Below are positions 50,684-59,375 of a stretch of 64,000 bases of DNA, in pieces. The notes under the pieces were generated by a model. It was not told the DNA's origin. It did no database searches and saw nothing but the letters and a program-made list of their open reading frames with translations. Source of the DNA: CAYWMD01 sp964458575 (lineage in GTDB: Bacteria > Verrucomicrobiota > Verrucomicrobiia > Limisphaerales > JADLHS01). Within the stretch, counting starts at the first letter, position 1. Each line of letters starts with the position of its first letter. Where the stretch lies: assembly GCA_964458575.1 (NCBI GenBank), contig CAYWMD010000024.1, positions 26,177 through 90,176 on the forward strand, read 5' to 3'. Made by a program: the position numbers and the translations under genes.

Positions 50684-53521
50684 TGCGTTTTCTTCTGCAC
50701 AAGTTTGGTTGTTTTCCAAAGTTCCTCCGCTGAACCAACAGCGGAACAAATCGAATTCTTCGAAAACAAAATCCGCCCCGTTCTCGCCGACCACTGTTAC
50801 TCCTGCCACAGCGACAAGGCGGAGAAAGTGAAAGGCGGCTTGCGGCTCGACTCGCGCGAGGCGTTGCTCAAAGGCGGAACGTCCGGCGCGGTCATCACCC
50901 CCGGCGATCCGGACGCCAGCCTGCTCATCAAAGCCGTGCGTTACACCGACCCGGAGATGCAGATGCCACCCAAGGACAAAAAGCTCTCCGACGCTCAAAT
51001 CGCCACGCTCGAAGCCTGGGTCAAAATGGGCGCGCCCGACCCGCGCGATACCACCGGACCAAAACCGCTGACCGACATCGCCGAAGCCCGCGCCCGGCAT
51101 TGGGCGTTTCAGCCAGTGACGAAACCGGCGTTGCCCGCGGTGAAGAAGAAGCGCTGGGTGCAAACACCCGTTGACATTTTCGTGCTGGCCAAGCTGGTGG
51201 AAAAGCAACTCGACCCGTCGCCCGCGGCGGATCGGCGGACGTTGATTCGCCGGGTCAGTTACGATCTTACCGGGCTTCCGCCCACTCCCGAGGAAGTGGA
51301 GGCATTCGTGCAGGACCGGCAACCGGACGCTTACGCGCGGCTGGTGGACCGCCTGCTGGCTTCGCCGCACTACGGCGAACGTTGGGGACGACACTGGCTC
51401 GACGTCGCGCGCTACGCCGACACCAAGGGCTATCTGCCGGGCGGCGTGGAGCGGCGCTACCCGTTCTCCTTCACGTATCGCGACTACGTCATCCGCGCCT
51501 TCAACGAGGACAAACCTTACGATGAATTTCTGGTGGAACAAATCGCGGCCGACCGGTTGCCGATGGGCGAGGACAAAAGCGCGCTGGCTGCGCTTGGCTT
51601 TCTCACCCTGGGCCGCCGGTTTCTGAATAATCAAAACGACATCATTGATGACCGGATTGACGTGGTGAGCCGCGGCACGATGGGGCTGACCGTCAGTTGC
51701 GCGCGCTGCCACGACCACAAGTTCGACCCCGTCCCCACGCGCGACTACTACGCGCTGCACGGAATCTTCGCCAGCAGCGAAGAACCGGCGGAGTCGCCGT
51801 TACTCGGCCCGCTGCGCGATTCGGCGGACTACCAGGACTTCCTGAAGAAGAAAGCCGACATCGAAAAGGAAATCGCCGAATTCGAGAACAAGGAAATCGC
51901 GAAGTTCCTCGACGATCTTCGCCAGAAGGTCGGCGACTATTTGCTGGGCGCGCGCGCGGCGGAACAGTTGCCGGACCAAGCCAAATTTGACGCGCTCGCC
52001 GGCGAGTACAAAACATTGCCCGCCGTGTTGCGGCGTTGGCTGGCCGACCTGGACGGGCGCCGCAAGAAGGCCGATCCGATTTTCGCGCCATGGTTTGAAC
52101 TGGCCGCATTGCCGGAGGCGGGGTTTGCAACCAATTCCAAACCTTTGCTGGAAAAATACGTTGCCGATTCCGCCAAGCTTGGAGTTCCGCCTTCAGGCGG
52201 TTCCGTTGCCCAACCGCCTGAAGGCGGAACTCCAAACCCTGTTGTCGCCAAGGCGCTCGCCGAACAGACGACGAATTCCCTGAAACAAGTTGCCGAAGCC
52301 TACACGAAGCTGTTCAAGGCCGTGGACGCGGAATGGAAGGCAGCGCTGGCCGCCGCCGGGAAAGAAAAGAAGCCCGCGCCCACCCAACTCGCCGATGCAA
52401 ACCGCGAGGCATTGCGCCAGGTGCTTTACGCCGACAGCGCGCCGCCCAACCTGCCGATGGACCTGGCCCGAACGCTCCACGCCCGGCGACTGGGCGAGGG
52501 CGCGGCGCCGCTCCGCAACAAGATTGAAGCGCTCAATTGGACGCACAACGGCGCGCCGCTGCGGGCGATGGCGCTGGCGGATCGCGCCGCGCCAAAAAAT
52601 TCGCACATCGCGATTCGCGGCAACGCTGCCAATCCCGGCGCCGAAGTCCCGCGCGGTTTTCTCGAAGTGTTGCGCCCGTCAACGAGTCAACCGTTCACAA
52701 ATGGCAGCGGCCGGCTCGAACTCGCGCGGGCCATCGCCAGCCGCGACAACCCGCTCACGGCGCGCGTGTTCGTCAACCGCGTCTGGCTGGAACATTTTGG
52801 CGAAGGCCTCGTCAACACGCCGGGCGATTTTGGCGTTCGCACCGAAGCGCCGTTGCATCGGGAGTTGCTCGATTTTCTGGCGGCCACCTTCATGGAGAAC
52901 GGTTGGAGCGTGAAGAAGCTGCACCGGACGATTTTGCTTTCCGCCACCTACCAACAAAGCAGCGACGCCACCGCCGCCAGCTTCAAAGCCGACCCCGACA
53001 ATCGCTACCTCTCCCACCAGAATCGCCAGCGGCTCGACTTCGAGGCGTTGCGCGACACGTTGCTCGCCGTTTCCGGCAAGCTCGATCTGACCATGGGCGG
53101 CGTGCCGGTAGACCTCGTGGCTGAACCGTTCCCCACGCGCCGGACGGTTTACGGATTGATTGATCGCCAGAATCTGCCCGGCCTGTTTCGCACGTTCGAC
53201 TTCGCCAATCCCGACACGAGCAGCCAGCGCCGTTTCCACACGACCGTGCCGCAACAGGCGTTGTTCATGATGAACAGCTCGTTCGTCATCGAACAGGCGC
53301 GCCGCCTCGTCCAACGCGACGAAATCCAACGCACCCGTATCACCGCGGAAAAAATCCGCGCCATCCACCGTTTGGTCTGGCAACGCCCGGCGGAGCCCTC
53401 GGAAATCCGACTGGCGGAACAATTCATCGCCTCGCAATCGGAAACGGGCACGACCCTCTCTCCGCTCGAAAAGTACGCGCAAGTTGTGCTGCTCGCGAAC
53501 GAGTTGTTGTTTGTGGATTGA
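50675..53521 (+). CDS. PSCyt1/DUF1549/DUF1553 cytochrome c-like exported protein
   Basis: A large exported protein of the PSD1/planctomycete cytochrome family (948 residues from the GTG). The GTG start gives the signal MRVCVFFCTSLVVFQSSSA. A heme-binding CYSCH lies in the first domain (PVLADHCYSCHSDKAEK), DUF1549 follows (SYDLTGLPPTPEEVEAFV, WGRHWLDVARYADTKGY, and a second heme-like SCARCHDHKFDPVP), and DUF1553 forms the C-terminal half (NPLTARVFVNRVWLEHFGE, SATYQQSSDA, MMNSSFVIEQARRL). The frame stays open to 50480 but passes through two palindromic repeats. A 24-bp inverted repeat is inserted in frame at 52.2 kb. Confidence 0.9.
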   Translation: MRVCVFFCTSLVVFQSSSAEPTAEQIEFFENKIRPVLADHCYSCHSDKAEKVKGGLRLDSREALLKGGTSGAVITPGDPDASLLIKAVRYTDPEMQMPPKDKKLSDAQIATLEAWVKMGAPDPRDTTGPKPLTDIAEARARHWAFQPVTKPALPAVKKKRWVQTPVDIFVLAKLVEKQLDPSPAADRRTLIRRVSYDLTGLPPTPEEVEAFVQDRQPDAYARLVDRLLASPHYGERWGRHWLDVARYADTKGYLPGGVERRYPFSFTYRDYVIRAFNEDKPYDEFLVEQIAADRLPMGEDKSALAALGFLTLGRRFLNNQNDIIDDRIDVVSRGTMGLTVSCARCHDHKFDPVPTRDYYALHGIFASSEEPAESPLLGPLRDSADYQDFLKKKADIEKEIAEFENKEIAKFLDDLRQKVGDYLLGARAAEQLPDQAKFDALAGEYKTLPAVLRRWLADLDGRRKKADPIFAPWFELAALPEAGFATNSKPLLEKYVADSAKLGVPPSGGSVAQPPEGGTPNPVVAKALAEQTTNSLKQVAEAYTKLFKAVDAEWKAALAAAGKEKKPAPTQLADANREALRQVLYADSAPPNLPMDLARTLHARRLGEGAAPLRNKIEALNWTHNGAPLRAMALADRAAPKNSHIAIRGNAANPGAEVPRGFLEVLRPSTSQPFTNGSGRLELARAIASRDNPLTARVFVNRVWLEHFGEGLVNTPGDFGVRTEAPLHRELLDFLAATFMENGWSVKKLHRTILLSATYQQSSDATAASFKADPDNRYLSHQNRQRLDFEALRDTLLAVSGKLDLTMGGVPVDLVAEPFPTRRTVYGLIDRQNLPGLFRTFDFANPDTSSQRRFHTTVPQQALFMMNSSFVIEQARRLVQRDEIQRTRITAEKIRAIHRLVWQRPAEPSEIRLAEQFIASQSETGTTLSPLEKYAQVVLLANELLFVD
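52179..52235. repeat. In-frame 24-bp perfect inverted repeat
   Basis: Arms 52179-52202 and 52212-52235 are exact reverse complements around a 9-base loop. It codes LGVPPSGGSVAQPPEGGTPN inside the cytochrome protein, between the end of the second heme region and a helical segment. The whole element is 57 bases (19 codons), so it keeps the frame. Confidence 0.92.
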
Positions 53522-53580
53522 GTCCGCGACCGGAAACAGCCGGTCGTCCCGAAAAGCCCCAACGACGGGTAAACGCCGGA
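53522..53580. terminator. Hairpin between converging genes
   Basis: A 7-bp perfect stem (53527-53533 with 53540-53546) with a 6-base loop sits between the cytochrome gene (plus) and the glycosidase-like gene (minus). It has no T-tract on either side, so it may end transcription weakly or need Rho. Confidence 0.35.
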
Positions 53581-54840
53581 CTATTTGATGCGGTACAGAT
53601 GCGCGTCCCAGAGACCGAATCGGTCGGTGAATTTTCCCGCTTTGCTGGTCAAAGTGCGATTTTCCCCGACCACTTCCACCACGCCATCGCCGCTGATTCC
53701 GTTGAGCGTGAATTGCGGCGTGGTTTCCCCGGCCCGCATGGCCACCGCAAAAAGGTACGTCACGCCCGCATGCTGCTTTACCATCGTCGCCACCGGCACG
53801 GCCGCGTTGGTGGATTGAACGCTGGCAGCGTCCCGCACCGTCGCGCTGTTCAAAACGGGAGCGAGTTCCTTGATTTGCCGGTTGAGCGCGGTCACGGCCT
53901 CGAGCAGTGCGCGATCTTCCAACAGCGCGGCTTCCACAAATTTCGGCTTGAACTGGTGGCCGAAGTAAATGATCCCGCGCGAGCCGTGAATCAGTGACAT
54001 CCAGACCTCGCAACGCACTTCCCGGGGCGTCGGCTTCCGGTCCACATTGCTGACGCGGGCGACCGCGATGCAATTCCAGACGGGCTTCTTGCCTTCCGTC
54101 CACCGCACGAGCCGTTCGACGCCGCGCGCGACAAACCACAGATTCCCCGTCACCTCCTTGCTCTTGTGCACCGCCGGATAAATGTCGAATGAGGCCACAT
54201 CGCAGCCTTGCAGATATTTGGGATAATCTTCCGGATGGTTCTTGCGGGTGCCGCGGCCATACCAGCCATCCCAGGCCACACCCTGGCCGAGATTGAGCAA
54301 CACGGGTCGCGATGCGTCCGCCGCGCGCAGCCGCCGATAATGCTCAACGACCTTCTCGGGCGGGACCGGCTGGCTCCAACCGAATCGTGCGCCGCGCGAC
54401 TGGGCGTTGTCCGGTTCGTCATCGTGCATCCAGCCGATGATGCCCGGATCGTCCAGATGACCCAGCGAGACCTTGTTTTGTGCACAGATGACCAGCATGC
54501 CGGCTCGCTTCAACGCCGCCAGTTGGTCCTCCGTCGGCCCCTCCCACAACCCGACATAAACATTGATGCCGGCCTGGCGATAGCGCTCCGCGTTGGCGGG
54601 CGACTGAAGCCAAACGGCGATGGGGAAGAAGTTCGGATCGGTCCATGCTCCCTTCTTCCACGTGTTGCCCGGCTCGCCGGGAGTTGAATCCTCCGCCACG
54701 GCAACTGGCGGCGACAACAGCAGGCCGATGGCGGCAATGACTGACAACGGCAGGACCGGGAATCCGATGGTGGCCGACGACCCTGACCGGAACGGTGCTC
54801 GCCGCATCGCGGCAAATCCCGGCAGACGTCGAACGTGCAT
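53581..54840 (-). CDS. Exported TIM-barrel protein, glycosidase-like
   Basis: A 419-residue exported protein, not matched to a named family. From the ATG before HVRRLPG (or the later one before RRAPFRSG) a signal peptide runs LPLSVIAAIGLLLSPPVAVA. The mature part looks like a TIM barrel: WTDPNFFPIAVWLQSPANAE, INVYVGLWEGPTEDQLAAL, GIIGWMHDDEPDNAQ (Asp/Glu cluster), VASFDIYPAV and GSRGIIYFGHQFKPKFV. Acidic residues at the strand ends recall GH-A beta-glycosidases. A C-terminal beta-sandwich-like part starts about residue 330. It likely acts on polysaccharide, with no substrate clue. A longer open frame starts at 54933. Confidence 0.65.
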   Translation of the reverse strand: MHVRRLPGFAAMRRAPFRSGSSATIGFPVLPLSVIAAIGLLLSPPVAVAEDSTPGEPGNTWKKGAWTDPNFFPIAVWLQSPANAERYRQAGINVYVGLWEGPTEDQLAALKRAGMLVICAQNKVSLGHLDDPGIIGWMHDDEPDNAQSRGARFGWSQPVPPEKVVEHYRRLRAADASRPVLLNLGQGVAWDGWYGRGTRKNHPEDYPKYLQGCDVASFDIYPAVHKSKEVTGNLWFVARGVERLVRWTEGKKPVWNCIAVARVSNVDRKPTPREVRCEVWMSLIHGSRGIIYFGHQFKPKFVEAALLEDRALLEAVTALNRQIKELAPVLNSATVRDAASVQSTNAAVPVATMVKQHAGVTYLFAVAMRAGETTPQFTLNGISGDGVVEVVGENRTLTSKAGKFTDRFGLWDAHLYRIK

Positions 54841-54927
54841 GTCCCTGTTTAACCCAAGCCGAAGACGCGAACAAGCCGCAGAAAAATATTGCGGCGGGAA
54901 CTTCCCCCGGCATCGTGTGATCGGCAC

Positions 54928-55980
54928 ATGCAAACCGTTGCGTCATCCAACTTGCCGGAAGTCATCGAGTCCGAGGCCGCGCTGGACGATCTCCTCACCC
55001 GGCCGCGCGAGGAATTGGTTCGCTTCATCAAAACCGTCCGCAGTCCGCTGGTCATTCTCGGGGCTGGCGGCAAGATGGGGCCAACGCTCGCTGTGCTGGC
55101 GCGTCGCGCTGCCGAGGCAGCGGCGCACAAGCTCGACGTGGTCGCGGTCAGCCGCTTTTCCAACGCCGCCTACCGCAACTGGCTTGAAGAACGCGGTGTG
55201 CGCACTTTGAGTTGCGATCTTTACGACGCCGAAGCGGTGCGAAAGCTGCCCACGGCCGAGGACGTTCTCTTCCTGGTCGGCCACAAGTTCGGCACGACGC
55301 AAAGCCCGGCGACCACCTGGGCCGCCAACACGCTCGTGCCCGCACGGGTGGCAGAACATTACTCCGCCTCGCGCCTCGTCGCGCTTTCCACCGGCAACGT
55401 GTACCCCCATTCGTCCGTGGCCGGCGGCGGCTCGCTGGAGTCCGATCCGCTGACGCCGCTGGGCGAATATCCCAATGCCACCGTGGGCCGCGAACGCATT
55501 TTTGAATTTTACTCGCTCCGGAACGGCACGCGTCTGGTGTTGCTGCGTCTGTTCTACGCCGCGGAAATGCGTTACGGCGTGTTGCGCGACCTGGCCGACA
55601 AGGTTTGGGCGGGCAAAACCGTTGACCTGGCCAACGGTTACTTCAACTGCATCTGGCAGGGCGACGCCAACGACATGGCGATCCGCTCGCTGGCGCTGGC
55701 AACCACCCCACCCGCCGTTTTCAATCTGACTTGTGGCGAGATTCTGTCCGCGCGCAAGGTCGCCACCAGACTAGGCGAGTTAATGGGCAAACCCGCGCAA
55801 TTTTCCGGGTCCGAAAACGCGGACGCGCTGCTCGGCAACACGACGAAGCTCCGCGCGCAACTCGGCGATCCGCCCACACCGCTGGACACGATGATTCGCT
55901 GGACGGCGGACTGGGTGAAACGCGGCGGACGGAGTCTCGGCAAGCCGACCCACTTCGAAGTACGCGACGGCAAATATTGA
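54928..55980 (+). CDS. NAD-dependent epimerase/dehydratase-like protein
   Basis: A 350-residue SDR-like protein. After an unusual 40-residue N-terminal arm (helical, acidic), the Rossmann motif is VILGAGGKMGPTLAVLA (45-51), which is looser than the usual TGxxGxxG. Further on are LFLVGHKFGTTQSPATTW, LVALSTGNVYPHSSVAGGG and EYPNATVGRERIFEFYSL, where the active-site Tyr-x-x-x-Lys is replaced by YPNATVGRE, lacking the lysine. It may therefore bind but not turn over a nucleotide sugar, or use a different base. The aldolase-like gene starts 31 bases after its stop. Confidence 0.78.
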   Translation: MQTVASSNLPEVIESEAALDDLLTRPREELVRFIKTVRSPLVILGAGGKMGPTLAVLARRAAEAAAHKLDVVAVSRFSNAAYRNWLEERGVRTLSCDLYDAEAVRKLPTAEDVLFLVGHKFGTTQSPATTWAANTLVPARVAEHYSASRLVALSTGNVYPHSSVAGGGSLESDPLTPLGEYPNATVGRERIFEFYSLRNGTRLVLLRLFYAAEMRYGVLRDLADKVWAGKTVDLANGYFNCIWQGDANDMAIRSLALATTPPAVFNLTCGEILSARKVATRLGELMGKPAQFSGSENADALLGNTTKLRAQLGDPPTPLDTMIRWTADWVKRGGRSLGKPTHFEVRDGKY

Positions 55981-56011
55981 CATGCGTCTCCCAGCTTCGA
56001 GCTAAAAGTTT

Positions 56012-57085
56012 ATGCCTGAATTTCCCCTGCCGCCGGACTGGATTCGGAAAAAGCTCCGGGACGGCCTTGTTATTCCGGCCCATCCGCTCGCATTAACCGA
56101 ACGACGCAAGCTCGACGAACGCCGTCAGCGCGCGCTCACCCGTTACTACCATGCGGCCGGTGCGGGAGGCGTTGCGGTCGGGGTCCACACCACCCAGTTT
56201 GAAATCCGCGAACCGCAGCACGGACTTTTCCAACCGGTCCTGACCCTGGCATCGGAAACCATCGCCGCGTGCGACGCAGCGACCGGACGAAGCACCGTGC
56301 GCATCGCGGGGATTTGCGGTCCGACCGCGCAGGCCGTGGCCGAGGCGCAGTTCGCGCGCACGACCGGCTACCACATCGGCCTGCTTTCGCTGTCGGCGTT
56401 GCGCAACACCGATGACGATGCGTTGCTGGAGCATTGCCGAACGGTCGCACGCGAAATTCCGTTGATGGGCTTTTATCTTCAACCGGCGGTCGGCGGTCGC
56501 GTGTTGCCGTTCAACTTCTGGCGGCGGTTCGCTGAAATTCCCAACGTCGTCGCCATCAAAATCGCGCCGTTCAACCGCTACCAGACCCTGGACGTCGTCC
56601 GCGCCGTGGCCGAAGCGGGCCGCGCCGGCGAGATCATGTTATACACGGGCAATGACGATTCCATCGTGACCGATTTGCTGACGGAATATGCCGTGCCGAC
56701 CGCGGCGGGCGAGGTGCGTTTGCGCATCGTGGGTGGGTTGCTGGGCCATTGGGCCTGCTGGACCCAAGCGGCGGTGCGCCTGCTCGATGAGTGCCAAGCG
56801 GCGCGCGCGAACAAAGACATTCCTGCCCGGCTGCTCACGCTGGCCACCCTCGTCACGGACTGCAATGCCGCCTTCTTCGACGCCGCGAATGGATTTGCCG
56901 GTTGCATCGCGGGCATCCATGAAGTGCTGCGACGTCAGGGTTTGATGACCAATACGCTCTGTCTCAATCCGCGCGAACAGCTTTCGCCCGGCCAGCGCCA
57001 GGAGATTGACCGCGTCCATCGCGCTTACCCCCACTTGAACGACGACGCGTTCGTGCGTGCAAATCTCGAACGCTGGTTGGCGTGA
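56012..57085 (+). CDS. DapA/NAL-family (dihydrodipicolinate synthase-like) aldolase
   Basis: A 357-residue class I aldolase-like protein of the DHDPS/N-acetylneuraminate-lyase superfamily. The first barrel strand has LRDGLVIPAHPLALTERRKL, then AAGAGGVAVGVHTTQFEIRE, a tail MGFYLQPAVGGRVLPFNFW, and the Schiff-base region NVVAIKIAPFNRYQTLDVV with the catalytic lysine. It is about 60 residues longer than DapA, with the extra part in the last third. It probably cleaves or forms a carbon-carbon bond in an alpha-keto acid sugar. It forms an operon with the epimerase-like gene just before it. Confidence 0.82.
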   Translation: MPEFPLPPDWIRKKLRDGLVIPAHPLALTERRKLDERRQRALTRYYHAAGAGGVAVGVHTTQFEIREPQHGLFQPVLTLASETIAACDAATGRSTVRIAGICGPTAQAVAEAQFARTTGYHIGLLSLSALRNTDDDALLEHCRTVAREIPLMGFYLQPAVGGRVLPFNFWRRFAEIPNVVAIKIAPFNRYQTLDVVRAVAEAGRAGEIMLYTGNDDSIVTDLLTEYAVPTAAGEVRLRIVGGLLGHWACWTQAAVRLLDECQAARANKDIPARLLTLATLVTDCNAAFFDAANGFAGCIAGIHEVLRRQGLMTNTLCLNPREQLSPGQRQEIDRVHRAYPHLNDDAFVRANLERWLA

Positions 57086-57099
57086 CGCGCTCGGCGCCG

Positions 57100-59199
57100 T
57101 CACGGCGCCCGGATGGTGAAGAAGCGCTGGGGTGTGGCGGGATCAATGACGTTGGTGAGTGTGAGGTTGCCCAGCCAATCAAAATTACCCGTGCGGTTTG
57201 TCGTCCAACTGCTCAGCGGCAACGCCACGTTCGTCGAGGTCAACACCGAGAACGGGCCGCCGGGCGAACCGCCCGTAACCTTGAAGACCAGATTCGTGTC
57301 TGACTTCGTCACGCCGCTGATCACCGGCGGTATTTGGGCGACCACCGCAATGGAACCATCCAGCAACAGTTTGTTGGTCCACATCAGCCCCGCACCCGCC
57401 GCCGGCAGGCTGAGGCTGCTGAACGCGCCGCCGTAACCGGTCGCATTGAAGAGCTTGAAACTGTCGCCCGCCGCCAGGGCCGAGCCGCCAGCGAATTTTG
57501 TCACGACCAGCGAGCCGCCGTAGTTCAACGCGGTTGCCACCTGAATCTGATTGTTGAGCTTGGCTGCCCCCGCCTTGATGATTTGCAGGGCCACCTGACC
57601 TTGCAACGTCGGCGAATTGCTCAATACCAGGAATGCCGCCAGCCCCGGCGTCAGGTCAATCGTGCCGCCGGTGCGGACGGTTACCGGCCCACTGATCATC
57701 GCGCCCCGGCTCGAAATCTTCTCTTCCAGCCGGCCGTTGTTGGTGATGACCAATCCGTCGGCAAAGGTGTGCAGGCCGTGGCCCAGGATCTGATACGTGG
57801 CCGCGGATACGCCGTCGCCCACGACGAGGGGACTGCCATTGGCCACGACGGTATTACTTACTGCCAGTGTGCCGCCATTGAAGACAATGGTGCCGGCACT
57901 GCCGTTGGTGGCCAGAAAGTTGGTGGTGGTCACGGTGCCGCTGTCCAGTTGGAGCGTGCCGCGGCGCACGTCGAGATTCGTCGTCACGGCAAGACTGCCG
58001 CCCGCCACGAGCAGGAGATTGTCCGAACCGCTGTTATAGCCAATGTACGTGCTGTCGCCACAGATGGCGCTGCCGCCCGCCACCAGCCGGAGCTGATTGC
58101 CCGCGCCCTCGGCGCCAACCTTGAAAATCCCGAAGTTCGTCCACGCCGAACCGGCGCCGGTGATGATCACTGTGTTAAAATTATCCTTGAAGTTGCCGAT
58201 GAAGCCGTCGGTGCTGACGACGACTGCGCTGTTACTCACGACCAATTGGTTATTGCTGCCGGCGCCGACATAAAGCCTGCCACTGTTGCTCCAGAAAGAG
58301 CCTGGGTCGGTCACCAGGGCCATGTTGTTGGTGCCGGCGAGGCCCACTTGGTAGGCATTGCCGGCAAGGCCTGCACCATTGCTGATCACCAACTGGTTGC
58401 CGCTGCCGCCGACGTTTGGTCCGGAGGAACATGTCCAAAGGGAGCCCGTATCGGCAATCAGCACCGTGTTATTAGAACTGGCCCACTGCCAGGAGATGTC
58501 AACGGTGGAACTGGTCACAACTCCGCCGTTGCTGACGACCAACTGATTGCCGCTACCCGCGAAACCAATGTTAAGGTTGCCGGTGTTCCAGACCGAACCC
58601 GGACCGGTGACCAGCGCCACGTTGTTGGAACTGCTGGAGTCATTGCCAAGCATCGAAGAAGGCGAGCCGGTGACCGCCGCGCCGTTGCTGACGACCAACT
58701 GGTTTCCGCTGCCGCGTTTGCCCAGCGAAAAGACGAAGCCGTTGCTCAAGACCGAGCCGGGGCCGGTAACGATGACCTGATTACCGGTGGAGGAGTTGGT
58801 GTTGCCAATGACGAGGCCCATACACGAGGTCAGCGCCCCGTTGCTAATCACCAGGGAGTTGCCCGCGCCCTGGTCGCCCACGTAGAGGGTCTGGGTATTT
58901 CTCCACACAGCGCCGCTGTCCCGCACTTGGGCTTGATTGCCGGTGCTGGTGACATTCAAGCCGACGTGTCCGTACGCGTTGGTTACCGCTCCGGGGGCGA
59001 TGATGTTCAAGATGGTGTTGCCCCCATTGGTGCCAACAATGAGATTGCCAGGCAAAAGGTTGATTGCGGTCGTCACGTTGGTCGTCCCGCCATCGGCCAC
59101 GAGCTGGGCCGGGAGTTGGCGTGGCACACCGAAGACCACGAGGAGCGTGAGGAGGATTTGGGGGAGCGAAGCCGAGGGAATCTCGTTCCGAGTTTTCAT
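57100..59199 (-). CDS. Surface repeat protein, T5SS/PEP-CTERM-associated repeats
   Basis: A 699-residue exported protein. The signal peptide (MKTRNEIPSASLPQILLTLL ... LPAQLVAD) is followed by many copies of a 40-50 residue T5SS/PEP-CTERM-associated repeat with the pattern GNQLVVSNGAVV (for example GNQLVVSNGAAVTGS, GNQLVVSNGGVVTSS, NNQLVVSNSAVVVS). These fold as a right-handed beta helix. A C-terminal module (from about residue 640) ends ATPQRFFTIRAP. No autotransporter barrel and no PEP-CTERM anchor are seen. It is a paralogue of the next, GH25-bearing gene. Start is the ATG before KTRNE; a TTG three codons upstream is possible. Confidence 0.87.
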   Translation of the reverse strand: MKTRNEIPSASLPQILLTLLVVFGVPRQLPAQLVADGGTTNVTTAINLLPGNLIVGTNGGNTILNIIAPGAVTNAYGHVGLNVTSTGNQAQVRDSGAVWRNTQTLYVGDQGAGNSLVISNGALTSCMGLVIGNTNSSTGNQVIVTGPGSVLSNGFVFSLGKRGSGNQLVVSNGAAVTGSPSSMLGNDSSSSNNVALVTGPGSVWNTGNLNIGFAGSGNQLVVSNGGVVTSSTVDISWQWASSNNTVLIADTGSLWTCSSGPNVGGSGNQLVISNGAGLAGNAYQVGLAGTNNMALVTDPGSFWSNSGRLYVGAGSNNQLVVSNSAVVVSTDGFIGNFKDNFNTVIITGAGSAWTNFGIFKVGAEGAGNQLRLVAGGSAICGDSTYIGYNSGSDNLLLVAGGSLAVTTNLDVRRGTLQLDSGTVTTTNFLATNGSAGTIVFNGGTLAVSNTVVANGSPLVVGDGVSAATYQILGHGLHTFADGLVITNNGRLEEKISSRGAMISGPVTVRTGGTIDLTPGLAAFLVLSNSPTLQGQVALQIIKAGAAKLNNQIQVATALNYGGSLVVTKFAGGSALAAGDSFKLFNATGYGGAFSSLSLPAAGAGLMWTNKLLLDGSIAVVAQIPPVISGVTKSDTNLVFKVTGGSPGGPFSVLTSTNVALPLSSWTTNRTGNFDWLGNLTLTNVIDPATPQRFFTIRAP

Positions 59200-59375
59200 A
59201 ATCTTCAAAACGGTTTGCTGGATTCAGCGCAAGCCCTGACGCCGCTTAAACCATGGCAGATCCATCTTCGAAATCAAGCCTGTTTCCTGCGGAATCGCGG
59301 GAAGCCACCAAGCACGTTGAGTTTGTGCGCCGACCGTATGAAGTGTTGATGCCGCTGAATCAAATGATCCGTCGG

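Noticed and set aside
57334..59349. A 671-codon plus-strand open frame opposite the repeat surface protein
   Set aside because: It mirrors the minus-strand gene's repeats and is rich in Arg, His and Gln as antisense frames are in G+C-rich DNA. The minus strand has a signal peptide and recognisable repeats.
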